DNA from: Epiperipatus broadwayi
Lineage: Eukaryota; Onychophora; Udeonychophora; Euonychophora; Peripatidae
Assembly: GCA_028023455.1 (NCBI GenBank)
Contig: JAQFVV010013375.1
Span: 64,001-128,000 of the forward strand
Reading direction: 5' to 3'
Length of the DNA: 64,000 nt
Every line of letters begins with the position of its first letter. The stretch's first letter is position 1. Below are positions 1 to 11,830 of the stretch, one piece after another. The notes beneath the pieces were generated by a model, which searched no databases, was not told the DNA's origin, and saw only the letters and a list, made by a program, of their open reading frames with translations. A program made the position numbers and the translations under genes.

Positions 1-540
1 CTTAATTATTTATCCTGGTACCTCTCTTATTTTATTATTGCATTCTCTTTTACATAAATGCATTATTCTAATTTTTTTTCTGTTAATTTTTTTTTGATGC
101 ATTAATATCTATATTTTTTAAATCATCAAAAATGAAAATAAAGAAACTCCATTATACTGTATATTTCATATAAATTATAACAGATATTATAGAAAATATA
201 TATTAACAATTACACATTTAAAAGCCTTTTTTGGCATATGACTTTATATAATCTTTATCAAATATTAAACATCTGCTTTAACCATTATCCTATTATTTTA
301 TACACAGTGCCATCTACCATTTTATACTATAAGTAAAATTAAAAAAAAAAAACAATAAATAAAACAAAACGTGAAGAAAATAAAACTACGATATAGCAAT
401 CAAGATTGTTAGAGATTCAATAAAGGTTAAAAAAAAATAGCAATATAACACAACAATACACAAGATAAATAAAAAAACATGTTTTATACAAACATTGTAT
501 ACTACCTTACTATCAAATGTAAATATATCAAATTTATTAA
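1..540. other. AT-rich unannotated DNA
   Basis: This stretch holds only AT-rich sequence with A and T runs. The open frame on the minus strand at 386-586 is hydrophobic and low in complexity, so I treat it as chance. I see no motif or repeat shared with the rest of the window. Confidence 0.5.
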
Positions 541-559
541 GCGTAACCAGATAATATTG

Positions 560-806
560 TAATAACGTGAAAGCTAAAACCTTCAACAGATATGCCTTAA
601 ATATGCTTACATGATAGCCAATAAGATGGAATAATGACTTAACATAGATCTCTCAATTCTCAAACACAAGTCCCACCTTTTTCTTATAGTTCTGACTTGT
701 GTTTGAGAATTGAAAGATCTATATGATGTCATTATTCCATCTTATTAGCTGTCACGTAAGCATATTTAAGACGTATCTGTTGAAGGTTTTAGCTTTCACA
801 TTATTA
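560..806. repeat. Foldback MITE-like inverted repeat
   Basis: The two arms, 560-672 and 694-806, are reverse complements over about 113 bases with scattered mismatches. They are separated by a 21-base spacer. Both carry a segment that reads AAGATGGAATAATGAC in the left arm. No coding capacity is visible and I saw no second copy in the window. The form fits a non-autonomous foldback or MITE element; target-site duplications were not resolved, so the superfamily is unknown. Confidence 0.8.
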
Positions 807-1019
807 CTACCTTATTATATAATTTTCCATTCATTTTTAATTGATCAATTATTAACTAAATTTATTGGAGTTTTATAAATATGCATACAAGTATTTATGT
901 TATGCTTAATATAATTTGTTTCATATATTTCTTCTTTTTGGATCTTTAATATAATTTAAAGGTTTAATATTTTTATAGCATCTATTTTATATCCATATGT
1001 TTAGTAGTGAGTGTAAAAA

Positions 1020-2050
1020 TTATCATCTCTTCTAGTAACTGCATTGTCATATTACTTAGCTTTTTCATCTGTTTCCCTGTAGGTCTGTAGTAAATTATAT
1101 TGCTATTATCCGAATTGATTTTATATACAATTCTTTTTTATATCATCTCTTATTTTATAATTACAGATTAATTTTTCCAGACTTTTACTATTTGACTATC
1201 CAATATTTATATGTTTATCAATACAATTTTTTTTTTTATTAATGTGTCATACATTTCAGGATAATATGAAAGTTTAATCCAGATTTTATTTTAACTATTG
1301 TCATCATCATTATATAATTATTTTGCATAGAAATATTATTTAATATAGATTTTTTAACAAAAAGTATACTTTAATATTTTTAGAATTATCACTGTAATCT
1401 TTATATTATTCAATAAACTGTTTCTTTGATAAATCAGGTACATTTTTATTATATTATATTTATCATTTCTATATTTAAATTTTTTAATAACTGCCATCTT
1501 TTATATCCATGCTTGTTGCGAATCTACAGGGGAATTTTTTTTTTTTAATTTATCTTCTTTAATAATATATTTTTGTTATCATTACTAAAGTGAATTTCTA
1601 CATCTAAATATTTATTTTATCTTCAAATTCTACTTTTGCAAATTTAATATTATATATATATATTATCAAATTCATTATAAATAATATTCACAGCTCTTTT
1701 ATTACCGATCATTAAAATATCATCTATATATCTAGAATAATGTATTATTTCTTGATTAAGTATTCTTTTTTTAATTATAATACTTTCTAATTTGTTTATA
1801 AATATTGATAACATTAACACATTAATTGTGCAACCCATAAATCATTCTTTATGTATATTTCAAAATTATGATTGCATTTAAAATATAAACTATTATGTCT
1901 TAATGTTATATATTAATCTATAATTATTAATATATTTTTCTCAAATAGCTGTTATATATGATATTTTTATTATTTTTTTATATATTTTTTTTATATAAAT
2001 TGTATCATAGTTATAGTTAAACATATAGAAGATTTGCTATTATCCATAGT
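1020..2050 (-). pseudogene. Penelope-like reverse transcriptase fossil
   Basis: Read on the minus strand, this segment carries the landmarks of a Penelope-like element reverse transcriptase in several broken frames. The frame starting at 1838 opens with MGCTIN, a decayed form of the G-x-x-MG-S-P motif. It continues to RYIDDILM, with the YIDD catalytic box at about 1730-1719. In a shifted frame, KYLDVEIHFSNDNKNI follows at about 1612-1565, matching the conserved YLD motif after the catalytic box in this family. Upstream codons (about 1890-1840) resemble the aromatic-rich strand before motif MG. Stop codons and frameshifts are frequent, so the gene is dead. No GIY-YIG endonuclease was found with confidence. 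Known for the family: these elements insert by target-primed reverse transcription and often carry hammerhead ribozymes. What else it could be: another RT with YxDD, but the spacing fits Penelope best. Confidence 0.65.
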
Positions 2051-2099
2051 TTTAGGCATTCAAGAGAAGACTTGAACCATATGTAATGAATATTAGTCG

Positions 2100-3680
2100 A
2101 TTATTATATTACTAATTCTTTGTTTAATAATGAATTTGAATAATATAAAATTCAATTTAAGAAAAATTATGAAATTTTAATTGATATAAATCAAAAATTC
2201 AGATATGAATTTTAATCTGAATGTTCCTAAAATTACATGTGTGTTATTAACTCACACTAATAAATTTTCACTCATTAGTCTAATTGTATTAAGACATTAC
2301 AACATATTTGACTACCAATATGTTATTATGTATGAAGTTCAATCTAGCCTAATAAAATATTTTAATAAAATGATATTTTTTTCTAGATTATTTTTAAAAA
2401 ATTGAACTTAAAAAAAAAAAAGAAAAACTTTTATAAAATCATGAGAATACATGGGCATTCTCATCATAAACAAATAAAAATTTGCTTACTTTTTAAAATT
2501 ATGAATGCTTGGCTTTTTTATGTAAATTATTTATGAATTCCCCTGTGTATTTTAGTACAGTGATAGATTAATAAACTCAAGAGTGAGGATAAGTGGATTG
2601 CATCAAATCTGTTATTTCTGATGCTCAAAGGTCTTATGATTTTCTAAGCACCAAATCTTTCATTTTAAGTGTTAGAAATTAGAAATTAAAATCTGAAAAC
2701 ATTTCTTAAAACAATGAGCATAAGTAAACATTTGAGATATGCAGACTATCAAATGCATTTCATACCAAAACATATGTAAATAATATTGATTATTTATAAA
2801 GTAAATCATCTGTTAGAATTTTGTTTTTGAAAATGCAACTTATTTTTATTGAATTTTGCTATTTCTTTGGTAATATATATATATACTATTTAATAAAAAC
2901 AAAAACTTGCACTTAAAACTTGTTTGTTGCGTATTTTTATTAGGATGTAACTAATTATCATACCCTAGTTGTCACAATAAATTAGGTGTGTGTAAGATGT
3001 ACAGTGTATTAAATATTTTAGATAATATAAATTCAATGAATATAAATACTTAACAAGACAAATAATAATCAAATGGTATATTGCTTGAGAGTTCATAAGA
3101 ACTTTGAGTACTAAAAGTGAAAGAGCTAAAGTCTCAATCCATAGATATTGAACTCCAGAATTCACCACGATACAAACCATGCAGAAAAAAGGATTCATAT
3201 GATGTATAAACTGAAATTTACATGTATATACAAGACATATTCTGAAACCAGTTACCTAGGCAAGACAATTTTTTTTGAGAATTTGTGAACTGACTGTTAG
3301 ATATGATAACAATAATTACAAATTAGAATTATAAAAATGTAAGATTGAGTAAATTACATTATCTGAATTAAATAAGTTATACAGTATCATCATTAGCAGT
3401 CATTCTCAAATAAGTATAGCCATTGTAATTCCAGGAAAAAATAAAGAAAAAAAATTGCAATCAAAATTGCTGAGCACGTAATTAAAGAATGTAAATATGA
3501 TTGCAAAATACACAACCACAGTATTACTGTTAGAGCAGAGATGATCAATAGCTTGAGAAGCTTACAACAACAATGCCCTGATCCTACTTAAGTGACTGAA
3601 GATATGAAGCACACAAACAAAAAAATTTAAGAAAGACTAATGGTGATTAATTTAACAATAATATATAAATAAGAAACTAT
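2100..3680. other. AT-rich DNA with weak protein-like traces
   Basis: There is no supportable gene. On the plus strand near 3225-3265 one frame reads SETSYLGKT, faintly like the start of a GIY-YIG endonuclease. A 40-codon open stretch runs at about 3450-3590. Both could be decayed transposon pieces, but neither is long or conserved enough to call. The minus-strand frame at 2965-3198 has no recognisable motif. Confidence 0.35.
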
Positions 3681-3689
3681 TTGGTAAAT

Positions 3690-3830
3690 ATTATATATGT
3701 CAATCTTACTCCACTTACAACTTTGATATGATCCTTTTTATATAAATATATTAATGATTAAAACTAATCATTTATTAAACAGATCAACTGATGAGTGCTG
3801 GAAAAATGCATCTTGGGGGAGGGGTATTTT
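3690..3830 (+). repeat. Hammerhead repeat, subfamily D, broken copy
   Basis: At 3788-3794 the hammerhead core CTGATGA is intact and is followed by GTGCTG, then directly by GAAA and AATGCATCTTGGGGGA. Compared with other copies, nine bases (the loop and 3' half of stem II) are missing, so this copy cannot form the ribozyme. Upstream at about 3700-3740 the text matches the opposite-strand outer part of subfamily D copies (CTTACTCCACTTACAACTTT). The locus therefore looks like the collapsed remains of a head-to-head pair. Confidence 0.65.
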
Positions 3831-5870
3831 CTTGTAAGTTTGTCTTTATTTATGTGTATATTATATATTTAAATAGAAAACCAATAATGGTTGTAAACTG
3901 AAAAGCAACTTGTAACTCAATCAAATATATGCTATTAAAAAATATAATCCAAACACACTTTTCATTATTATCTTTTAAAAATCAAAAATCATATTTCACT
4001 AATTTTTAATTTACTATAAATATATACTTGTTTTCATGTCCTAAGCAGACGAATGATAATAATAATGAAATACTTTATTGCTGAGTTCATATAAATATAT
4101 ATGAAGTTCAAGCACCAAAAATAATAGAAATTAGCTGTAATTCCATGGTTCTTGAGCTTTAAACATGCAGGGAAATCTTAATGATGTAAAGATCTCATTA
4201 AAATTCATGTTTTAGCTTTAAGCAATGAAATTCTAAAATATATGCTAATGACAAATTGACACTAACAATGATTATATTATTTTTTGGTCATAAACCTAAT
4301 CACTGCAACTTGCCCTTGGACAGAGTTAATATATATATATATATTATAATGGAGAACTGCCAATTTGCATAAAAATAAAGCAACATTTAAACAGTTCATT
4401 GCAAGTCAAAGATCTAACCAAAGCTTCTTTTTCATGCAAGAATAGAGAAAAAGATAATAGTCATCAGACTTGTCAATTTCTACACATGAAAAATTTGAAC
4501 ATCTTCTAATTAACATAGTTAGATACTTATTTATTGAACAATTCTGGATGGTTACCTAAGTTGGCTATAAGCCCAGCAATATATATATATAATTTAAATG
4601 AATTTTCAGAATAGGAACTGAATCGAACTTTATTTTTAGATTTTGTAGATCAATTAAATATTTACTAGTAAAATGGTTTAAAATATAATTAGCACTATAA
4701 GCATTAGTAATCTGTAAGTCAGAGAAATTTCAGATGATTGAGTGTTATTAATATACTTAGAGAACTAGTTTAATAATTAGTAACAACTGATATATTAAGA
4801 AAAGAGTATTTTGGGGTGCAGCTCCATGTGACAAATTATAATTGAAATAGAGTCATACCTAAACTATGGATGCAAAGCTCGGGGCTTGGAACGTTTAATT
4901 AATTGACTATATAGAATATATAATAAAAAATAAATAAATTATTACTGTTTGTAATTTTTATATTCCAAACTGTAGTAAATAAAGCTACAATTGTAAATTC
5001 ATATCTAATGCATTAACCTACATCTATTCTTCTATTGCTGGCACAAAATAACATTGTAATGAATATCACTGGTTCAAGAGCAAAACTTTTTTTTTATTTC
5101 CGGTTAAAAATCAGGAAAAAAAAGTTACATCAATTTAGTGGAATCGTTGAATTTAGCTAGTCACTTTAATGCAGAGCATTAAATGACCACCCAAAAAACT
5201 GACTATATGATTATTCTTTTCTTTTTTTTCAAAAGGCAAGATTAGTAAATCAAATGTATATTTAAGTAATAGTGGGGAAGGGGGAGAACTAAATATCAAT
5301 TACTAAACAAAAATTTTTTAACAATAAATAGATATAAAAATCCCTCAACTATCTAGCACCAAAAAGTTGACATCGATTAGCCTAAATAAATATAATTACC
5401 TTTTTTTCTGACTTCCATTTCCATTCACTTTAATACCTCTGGAGAAAATAAACAGACTTAAATATTTTTATGATTTAACCCAATTTTATTCACGATTATC
5501 TTTAAACACGCAACAACATACATATAGTCTGTAAATTAATAAGCTAAACCAGTTTTAATAACAAAAAAAAAAAAGCCTTGAGCCAAAGGGTAGGATGACA
5601 ATACGATACTTTTTGAAAAATTTTATATTAGTAGTTTATTAGTGCTAACATTATTATTATTTTGGAGGCAAAAGAAGAAACTTTATATCACATTAAACAT
5701 TTTCACAAGTATACAATTTTTTTCCTCCCTCTCCCAATAATTTTTGACATTATTCTCTTTCACAGAAAAGCGTAGTTAACTTTATATTTCAGTCATTAGT
5801 AATAATACAAACTCTATCATTATATTCTAGTACTATTTATATATATTAAAAAAAATCTTTAAATATCACA
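3830..5870. other. AT-rich unannotated DNA
   Basis: Nothing gene-like is visible. There are short TA microsatellites near 4328-4344 and 4580-4590, and several A or T runs. A small palindrome lies near 4083-4113 around ATAAATATATATGAAGTTC. Confidence 0.45.
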
Positions 5871-5879
5871 TGACTAGTC

Positions 5880-6110
5880 AGAAAGAAGGACTGAATTCTA
5901 GAGTTATCCATGTAATCAATAAATAGCAAATAGCCAACCAAATCTCCAGACTAGTTTCTGGCTATTGACTTCTTCACTAAGGAGCATTTGATTAGAGCCA
6001 TCCTTATAAGAAAAAGTAATCAATGGATACCAGATGATACAATTAATCAAATCACTGGTGTAATTTCTGCTATTGGCCTTTATCCATAAAAAAATATGCT
6101 GTTAGTGCAC
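5880..6110. repeat. Decayed copy of foldback family A (tentative)
   Basis: The stretch contains CTCCAGACTAGTTTCTGGCT followed by a CTTCTTCACTAAGG segment. It also contains AATCAATGGATACCAGA. These match the centre and arm of the foldback family seen intact at 22.6 kb and 26.1 kb. The arms no longer pair well, so this is an old, rearranged copy. Confidence 0.45.
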
Positions 6111-6663
6111 ATGTTTAATGTAAACTTGATCAAACACATTATATCTTATTTGGTACAAACCATTAAAACAACATAACAACAAAAATGAAAAGCCTTAGAA
6201 TTAATATTTTGTAAAAGTTATGAATCCTTCATTAAAATGGAAATGTATGCAATTACTGAGCTAATAGCTTAGTATTTCTGTGATGCTAGAAGTTTGTAAT
6301 TTAAAATACCTAACAAAGTTATTCATTACATTCAGCGTCACAAAATTTAAGGATTTAATATGCAAATAAAAACTCACTATAATTCAAATCTATATGTTAA
6401 CTTTTGATTTACCTATATGTTTTAGCACAGTGGTGAAGGAGTAGACTCAATTGGCAGTGAAAATGGAATGGTTGAGTAAAATTTCAGTACTTAAACATAA
6501 ATAACATATCTTCTCAATAATTTTTTTTTTAATGAAATTTTGATGGAATAAAATCTAAAAACAATAATAAAACTTCTCAATGAGAAAAAGTGTTTCATGA
6601 TTAAAGGATTAAATATTATAATAAAATGCAATAAGATCTTCTTGACAATATTACATATTTCAT

Positions 6664-6713
6664 AATAGTTTTAACAAGGCTGTAAACCTTAGCAAAGCCT
6701 TGTTAAAACTATT
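6664..6713. repeat. Perfect 18-bp hairpin
   Basis: AATAGTTTTAACAAGGCT at 6664-6681 is repeated as its exact reverse complement at 6696-6713 with a 14-base loop. It may be the remnant of a small foldback element. No coding sequence adjoins it. Confidence 0.75.
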
Positions 6714-6759
6714 ACTGAAATAATAGTGAGCGTTTAATAAATTTATATTTCATAATACT

Positions 6760-8990
6760 TATCTCTGAGTGGTTTAGTGCAGTAGTATAGTGTGGACTAA
6801 AAGTCCCTGGATTATGGCAAAGCTCCAACACTTCCAAAATTCAAATTTCCTACGAATTCCTGAGTAATAAATGACTTATTTATTTATACTGATTCCTATT
6901 CAATTATATGGATATGCAAGGCCTAGATATATTAATTTCCACTGAACTATTAAATTGTTTTTTAAAAAGAGTCTATTTGTGTATTGATTTGTGCATGTCA
7001 GAAATGCCATGGCCTAAGATTCTAATTTCATTAACTGACTCTTTTAATTTTTTTTTTTCAAATCACAAATGTCTTAAACTTTTTCTTTAAACTATTTTAT
7101 TTAATTCCCCAGTGATCAGATATATATATGCTGATTATAACATAAAATTTTCATATATTTTAATACTCTGTAGAATAATATATACTTTTCAGAAATAATC
7201 TAACTTGATATCCAATATTGTTCAGCAAATACCTATTTATTGTTAACGAAAATACAATTGTGATATAATATAATATTCACTAATGGTGAATGATGACCTA
7301 TTCCTAAAGGCACTAAATCCTTGATTTATGAAAATTTGAAAAGACAAGCAGTAATTATTCTTTAAACTTTTTAGACTCTCAATTATACTACATTATGTTT
7401 GAATTTTTTTTTTTTTTTTTTTGCCATTCACAGTAAACATACTGCTTGGAATCATGTCGATATTATATTGTAATTATAGATAATATAACATCAATGTAAA
7501 GTAAATAAACTGATATTATAGCTCAAATCATGTAAGAATATAAAACTATATTAATATTTTACAAAAGTAGATACTGCAGCTTAAATCATATACGAATATT
7601 ATACTATACTATATTATAATTTTATAAGAGTTTTTTAGTGTTTTTATTAATCAATTTAAGTAGCACACAATTATTTTTAAATATTTAATAAAACATATAT
7701 GACTATTAATATCAAGGTACTAATATCTACCATTATTGAAATATTGTTTTAATAAACACTCAAATGTTTTTAAATATAATGAGCATAAGTCTATTATGTG
7801 CTCAATGGCAAAGATTTGCATAAAGAATGGGCTTATCAAAAAGCAAGATTAAGGGATATCAGTTAATTATTGTTAGTGGTAATTTGCTATAGGATCTCAA
7901 CATAATTTATTATAACATCATAATTTTAAAGATGAACTATACATTTGATGAATCAATAAGCATGTTCTCCATTAGGATGCTGCTAAATTAATTTCTACAA
8001 TCTAATAATTCTGGATGTTCCTGTTAATGTTGTCAATTTAGCTTTATTGACTACTTAATTATATACTGCAATGGTTTTAATGTTCTGTTGGGAAATTGAA
8101 TGGCTAAATTTTAATTCTTCCTCAGTCCTCTAGTGGCTAGCCTATGATTATAATGGTTTTTATTTATTGAGGAGCACCAGCTATAATGGAAATTATAGCC
8201 CACCATCAATGTGATAAATCCGACTCCTTCTATACTTGTTATTATTCTAATGCTAGTAGTTATTGTCTCACTGGCAGTTAATTAACATATATCCAATTAA
8301 TAGTTAGAAGTGAAACATCCTAAGTTTATGACATGTACTATTGTATATCTAGAAATGTATTTCAATACTGCATAGATTAAAGAAGAAAGACAATCAAAGA
8401 TCTTAAATTTAAATAAAATATTTTAATAAATAAATATTTTTTTAAAAAAAACAAACAATATAAATGAAGCTTAAACATCAAATAAATAAGTATTTCTCTT
8501 AAGCAATGAATAAACAATCACTGTAAATACTTCATCATTAATAAATTTGCCATATTAGCAACAAAATACAGATATATGCATATTATCAATATATAAAATT
8601 AATAATTAAAAAAAATAGTGAGATAAACAATCAAATAAAAAAGTATGATTTACTAACTAAATAAGAGACATAAAAACAATCACATTTGATTATAAACTAT
8701 TGAGCTCAATTACTCTTATATACTTACGATTATGTAAGTATAACAGTTTTGTCACACCCAAGAACTGATTGTAAATTAATGAGATGTTAAGTCTGTGATT
8801 CCAGTGATTGAATATTTTCCTTTTTTTATTTAATAGAAGTATATTTGACTATTCTTTTGTAGATTGCCTGTGTTTTTTTTTTTTATTTAACTGATGCTGT
8901 GTTGCTTTTAAAATTTTAGTTTTCGCTTGTTAAATTTCATTTTCTTTTCGTTATATACTTTGATTTCAAATATATTTTAAAAAATAGGCT
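6760..8990. other. AT-rich unannotated DNA
   Basis: No supportable gene. The plus-strand frame at 6908-7090 has no recognisable motif. A T17 run lies near 7406-7422. The sequence otherwise looks like decayed intergenic or intronic DNA. Confidence 0.45.
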
Positions 8991-9129
8991 TTTATCTCTA
9001 GATCTGGTTCGCATCAATGAACTGGGGAGAAATACATTTATTGAATTTGTCTTTTACCAGCAGGTTCTTTTAATTAAACAGCCTCATCCTAGGTAGATTT
9101 TATAATCAGATGTTCTAAATGGATTAGAT

Positions 9130-9528
9130 CAGAGGTCCCCAACCTTTTTGCACTTAAGAGCACATTCTATAATACCAGCCAGGTGGTGGGCACCATTTAC
9201 TTTTTTCAACCAGGTGGCAGGCACTATTTATTTTTTCCATGTGAATTTATAGTTGGATATTATTAATAATACACATAATGTACAAAAAAATATTTATTTC
9301 AAAAATAAAATTTTAACATATAATTAATGTTTATATTTTTACGCTGTAAAAGTATAGTATGCCCTACAATTTGATTACAGTATAATACAATAATTTATAA
9401 GAAATTTTAAAAATTAAATTTATTTGTATCAGATAAATAATTTTTTATCGTGTTTGGATAGCGGCAGGCACATGTAAAATAGTCTGCGGGTGCTGTGGTG
9501 CCCACAGGCATAGGGTTGGGGACCCCTG
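9130..9528. mobile_element. Non-autonomous hAT element (MITE) with 8-bp TSD
   Basis: The element is 399 bp. Its left end is CAGAGGTCCCCAACC and its right end, read inward, is CAGGGGTCCCCAACC, a 15-bp terminal inverted repeat with one mismatch. GATTAGAT flanks it at 9122-9129 and again at 9529-9536, a perfect 8-bp target-site duplication. CAG-type ends plus an 8-bp duplication are the hallmarks of the hAT superfamily. Subterminal GGTGGGCACC and GGTGCCCACAG boxes also mirror each other. The interior is AT-rich and non-coding, so it must be mobilised by a transposase encoded elsewhere. The matching target duplication indicates that the insertion is intact and not very old. Confidence 0.93.
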
Positions 9529-9536
9529 GATTAGAT

Positions 9537-10062
9537 GGTAGATTCACTTCTCCAGGTAAGACCAGGCTGGTATTATTCTTTCTTCATTAGCATTACCATG
9601 TCACAGTAAATACTTTCCAAATATCTATAATATGATATTATTGCTTCTTCACTGAAAATATTATTATTCTTTTCTCCATGATCAATAGCCCTTCACTAAT
9701 GACCTTAAAAATTGACTTGTTCTCCTTATCACTGATATCTCTCATTTTATTTTTCAAAAAATGAAACATTTATACTTTCCCAATCCATGATTCAACTAAA
9801 CTCAAAAAATCATTTTTATTCTTTTTTTCTCTTTAAGGTTATCTTCTAATTGCTATTGCATGTGTTATCTATAGATTAAAATCTTTCATTCTAAAAACAA
9901 TATAATCCTAAACTAGCTACACTAAATTAATCATATTTAATTATACATTCTTAAATTTAAAAAACAGGAACTTAAAATAAAAATATAACACAAAAAAAGA
10001 TAAGAACTTTTATCATACTATATTATAAATATGAAAACATTCTATTTTATACATTTCATTTT
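9537..10062. other. AT-rich unannotated DNA
   Basis: This flank of the hAT element contains CTTCTCCAGGTAAG at about 9546, which resembles a splice donor. No open frame of useful length supports an exon. Nothing else is recognised. Confidence 0.4.
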
Positions 10063-10375
10063 ATAAATGAAATAATGCTGAAGTATTAAAAACCTTCAGT
10101 GAGCTCTATGTAAACTAATTGGCAGTAAATGTAAAATTTAGAAGGAGTCCACCTACCTTTAGCTTTGGTATATATAAGCAAACCATTTACTGACATACAC
10201 AAAGAGAATGATTTATATATACTACCGTCAAACTCTGCATATAAGTATGTCAGCAAATGATATGCTTATATATGATCAAAGCTAAAGTATAAATGGGCTC
10301 ATTTTATATTTACTGACAATTAGTTTACATATAGCTCACTGGGGATTTTCAGTACTTCCACATTATTTCATTTAT
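10063..10375. repeat. Foldback element, arms about 130 bp
   Basis: The arms 10063-10198 and 10245-10375 are imperfect reverse complements. Paired landmarks include ATAAATGAAATAATG with CATTATTTCATTTAT at the tips, and CTTTAGCTTTG with CAAAGCTAAAG inside. No coding capacity and no second copy were seen. It is probably a non-autonomous DNA transposon of the foldback type. Confidence 0.8.
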
Positions 10376-10744
10376 ATTCTAGCTATTAAAAAGTTATATT
10401 TATTTCATTTTATACTATATCTTTTCTTTAATTATAAATGTTTGCAATTTACATTTTAAAAACATTTTATTATATTAATTTCTTATAGTAAAGTTCAATC
10501 TGATAGTTTGATAAAGCAACCATGCTTGTATTTTTCTGTAGCTTTTAAATATACCAATTCGATGAAAATTGCTAACTTTTGAGCCATATCCTCTCTTTAC
10601 ATTAAGTTTATTTGCTATAATTGTGTCAACATCTATTTAGCTTGCTTTATCAATCATTACATAAATGTATTCAATGACTTTAATTAGAAATTACATCTAA
10701 GAAAAAATAGTGTTTAAACATAGACAATGATAACACAATATTCT

Positions 10745-10975
10745 GGTACTATATATATATATAAGGGATTTTAAAACAGATTTTTGAGTTCCCTTCAGCT
10801 ATATGATCTATCTCATACAACCGATACATATGACCATATACATGCATAAAAGATAAATTTTCTCCAATAACGTCTTTCATGCTGAAACAGCACTCATCAG
10901 TTAGTCCAGATCATCATCTCCCACACATATATATTCAGGGTTCAAATCCCTTATATAATTACATAACTCCACATA
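10745..10975 (-). repeat. Hammerhead repeat, subfamily B
   Basis: On the minus strand this copy carries CTGATGA (10900-10894), stem II GTGCTG-TTT-CAGCAT and GAAA (10878-10875), so both catalytic core boxes are intact. Stem III reads GACGTT and is weaker than in the consensus. The stem I strand TTGG follows. Both ends carry the sequence AAGGGATTT or its complement, close to the tRNA B-box-like GGTTCAAATCCC at about 10940-10951. This is one of the two best-preserved ribozyme cores in the window. Confidence 0.8.
10861..10918 (-). ncRNA. Type I hammerhead ribozyme motif, core intact
   Basis: The order on the minus strand is stem I (GATGATC, then ACTAA), CTGATGA, a six-bp stem II closed by a three-base loop, GAAA, a weak stem III, then TTGG and the outer stem I. 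Both invariant boxes CUGAUGA and GAAA are present. Stem III is changed to A-GACGT-T, so pairing is marginal. Cleavage would be expected just before TTGG. Activity is inferred from sequence only. Confidence 0.7.
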
Positions 10976-11089
10976 TGTAAATTATACTTGTATTCAATTA
11001 AATATTATATATATCACCATGTAATTAAGGAGTAATGATTAGATTATATGGCGAAATCAAAAAAATTAACAATAACAGGAGTGATTGTA

Positions 11090-11830
11090 TATCTTCAAAA
11101 CTTTTTTCTAAAAAATATTTTACAGATTAAAATGGGAAACTAAAAAAATCAAGTGGAAATTATTTAAATCATCTAGATTTTGCAGTTGATGTCATTCTTT
11201 TTTTATATATAATAAATTGTGACAAAGCTTCAAAAAATGTTACAAAAGCTATCAAATAAAAGCAAAAAAGATTACAAATAAATACTATAAAGACTGAAAT
11301 AATGTTTAGTAAATTTTTAAAATAAATAAAAAAAAAAGATTACAAATAAATACTATAAAGACTGAAATAATGTTTAGTAAATTTTTAAAATAAATAAATA
11401 AAGATTGATAGTAATGAATGGTAAAAAGTTAACAGCTTATTAATACAGATGGGGACATAATTGATGAAATTAGTCGTAGAATAAAATTTGGATGAAATGC
11501 TTTTGGAAAAAATAACTTAATATTAAAAGGACATTTTTAATAAATATGTTTTATCAGTACTTATATTTAGACCTCACAGTGAAGTATAATAAGATGAATG
11601 TTGAAAATAGAAAGGAGAGACTGAAAGCAAACTATATGAGTGAGAAAATGAGTTGATAGTATTTATTGATTTCTTTGAAAGAATGAATGTATTTCTTTCT
11701 AGAGTAGATGATAAAAAATAGATTGGATTCCAAGAAATTGTAAAAGATCTAGAAAGAGAAAATATATGAGACAGATCAATAAGATAAGAAAGTGTTCTGG
11801 TGTTTTATAAAAAGAGAAACTATGGATAGA
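11090..11830 (+). pseudogene. BovB/RTE-like LINE reverse transcriptase fossil
   Basis: The translated frames keep, in order: LNHLDFAVDVILF at 11164-11202, a decayed FADD catalytic box; RLQINTIKTEIMFSK at about 11269-11313; EISRRIKFG near 11466, followed by NAFGK; and DWIPRNCKRSRKRK at about 11718-11760, the basic C-terminal stretch. This order and wording match the RT and C-terminal region of BovB/RTE-type non-LTR elements. Several stops and shifts show it is dead. A 68-bp exact tandem duplication (11264-11399) lies across the conserved INTIKTE motif. Confidence 0.75.
11264..11399. repeat. Exact 68-bp tandem duplication
   Basis: The segment from AAAAAAGATTACAAATAAAT to TTTTTAAAATAAATAAA occurs twice in direct succession with a period of 68 bases and essentially no differences. 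It lies inside the LINE fossil. Because 68 is not a multiple of three it shifts frame. The identity means it arose after most of the LINE decay. Confidence 0.9.

Noticed and set aside
3225-3590. GIY-YIG endonuclease of a Penelope-like element
   Set aside because: Only SETSYLGKT is suggestive; the remaining motif residues are not found, and strand and distance do not match the RT fossil.
8985-9110. Possible coding exon reading LVRINELGRNTFIEFVFYQQ
   Set aside because: About 40 codons are open, but no convincing splice-site pair and no known family; left uncalled.
10751-10765. TATA-box promoter
   Set aside because: TA microsatellites are common throughout the window and no gene follows.
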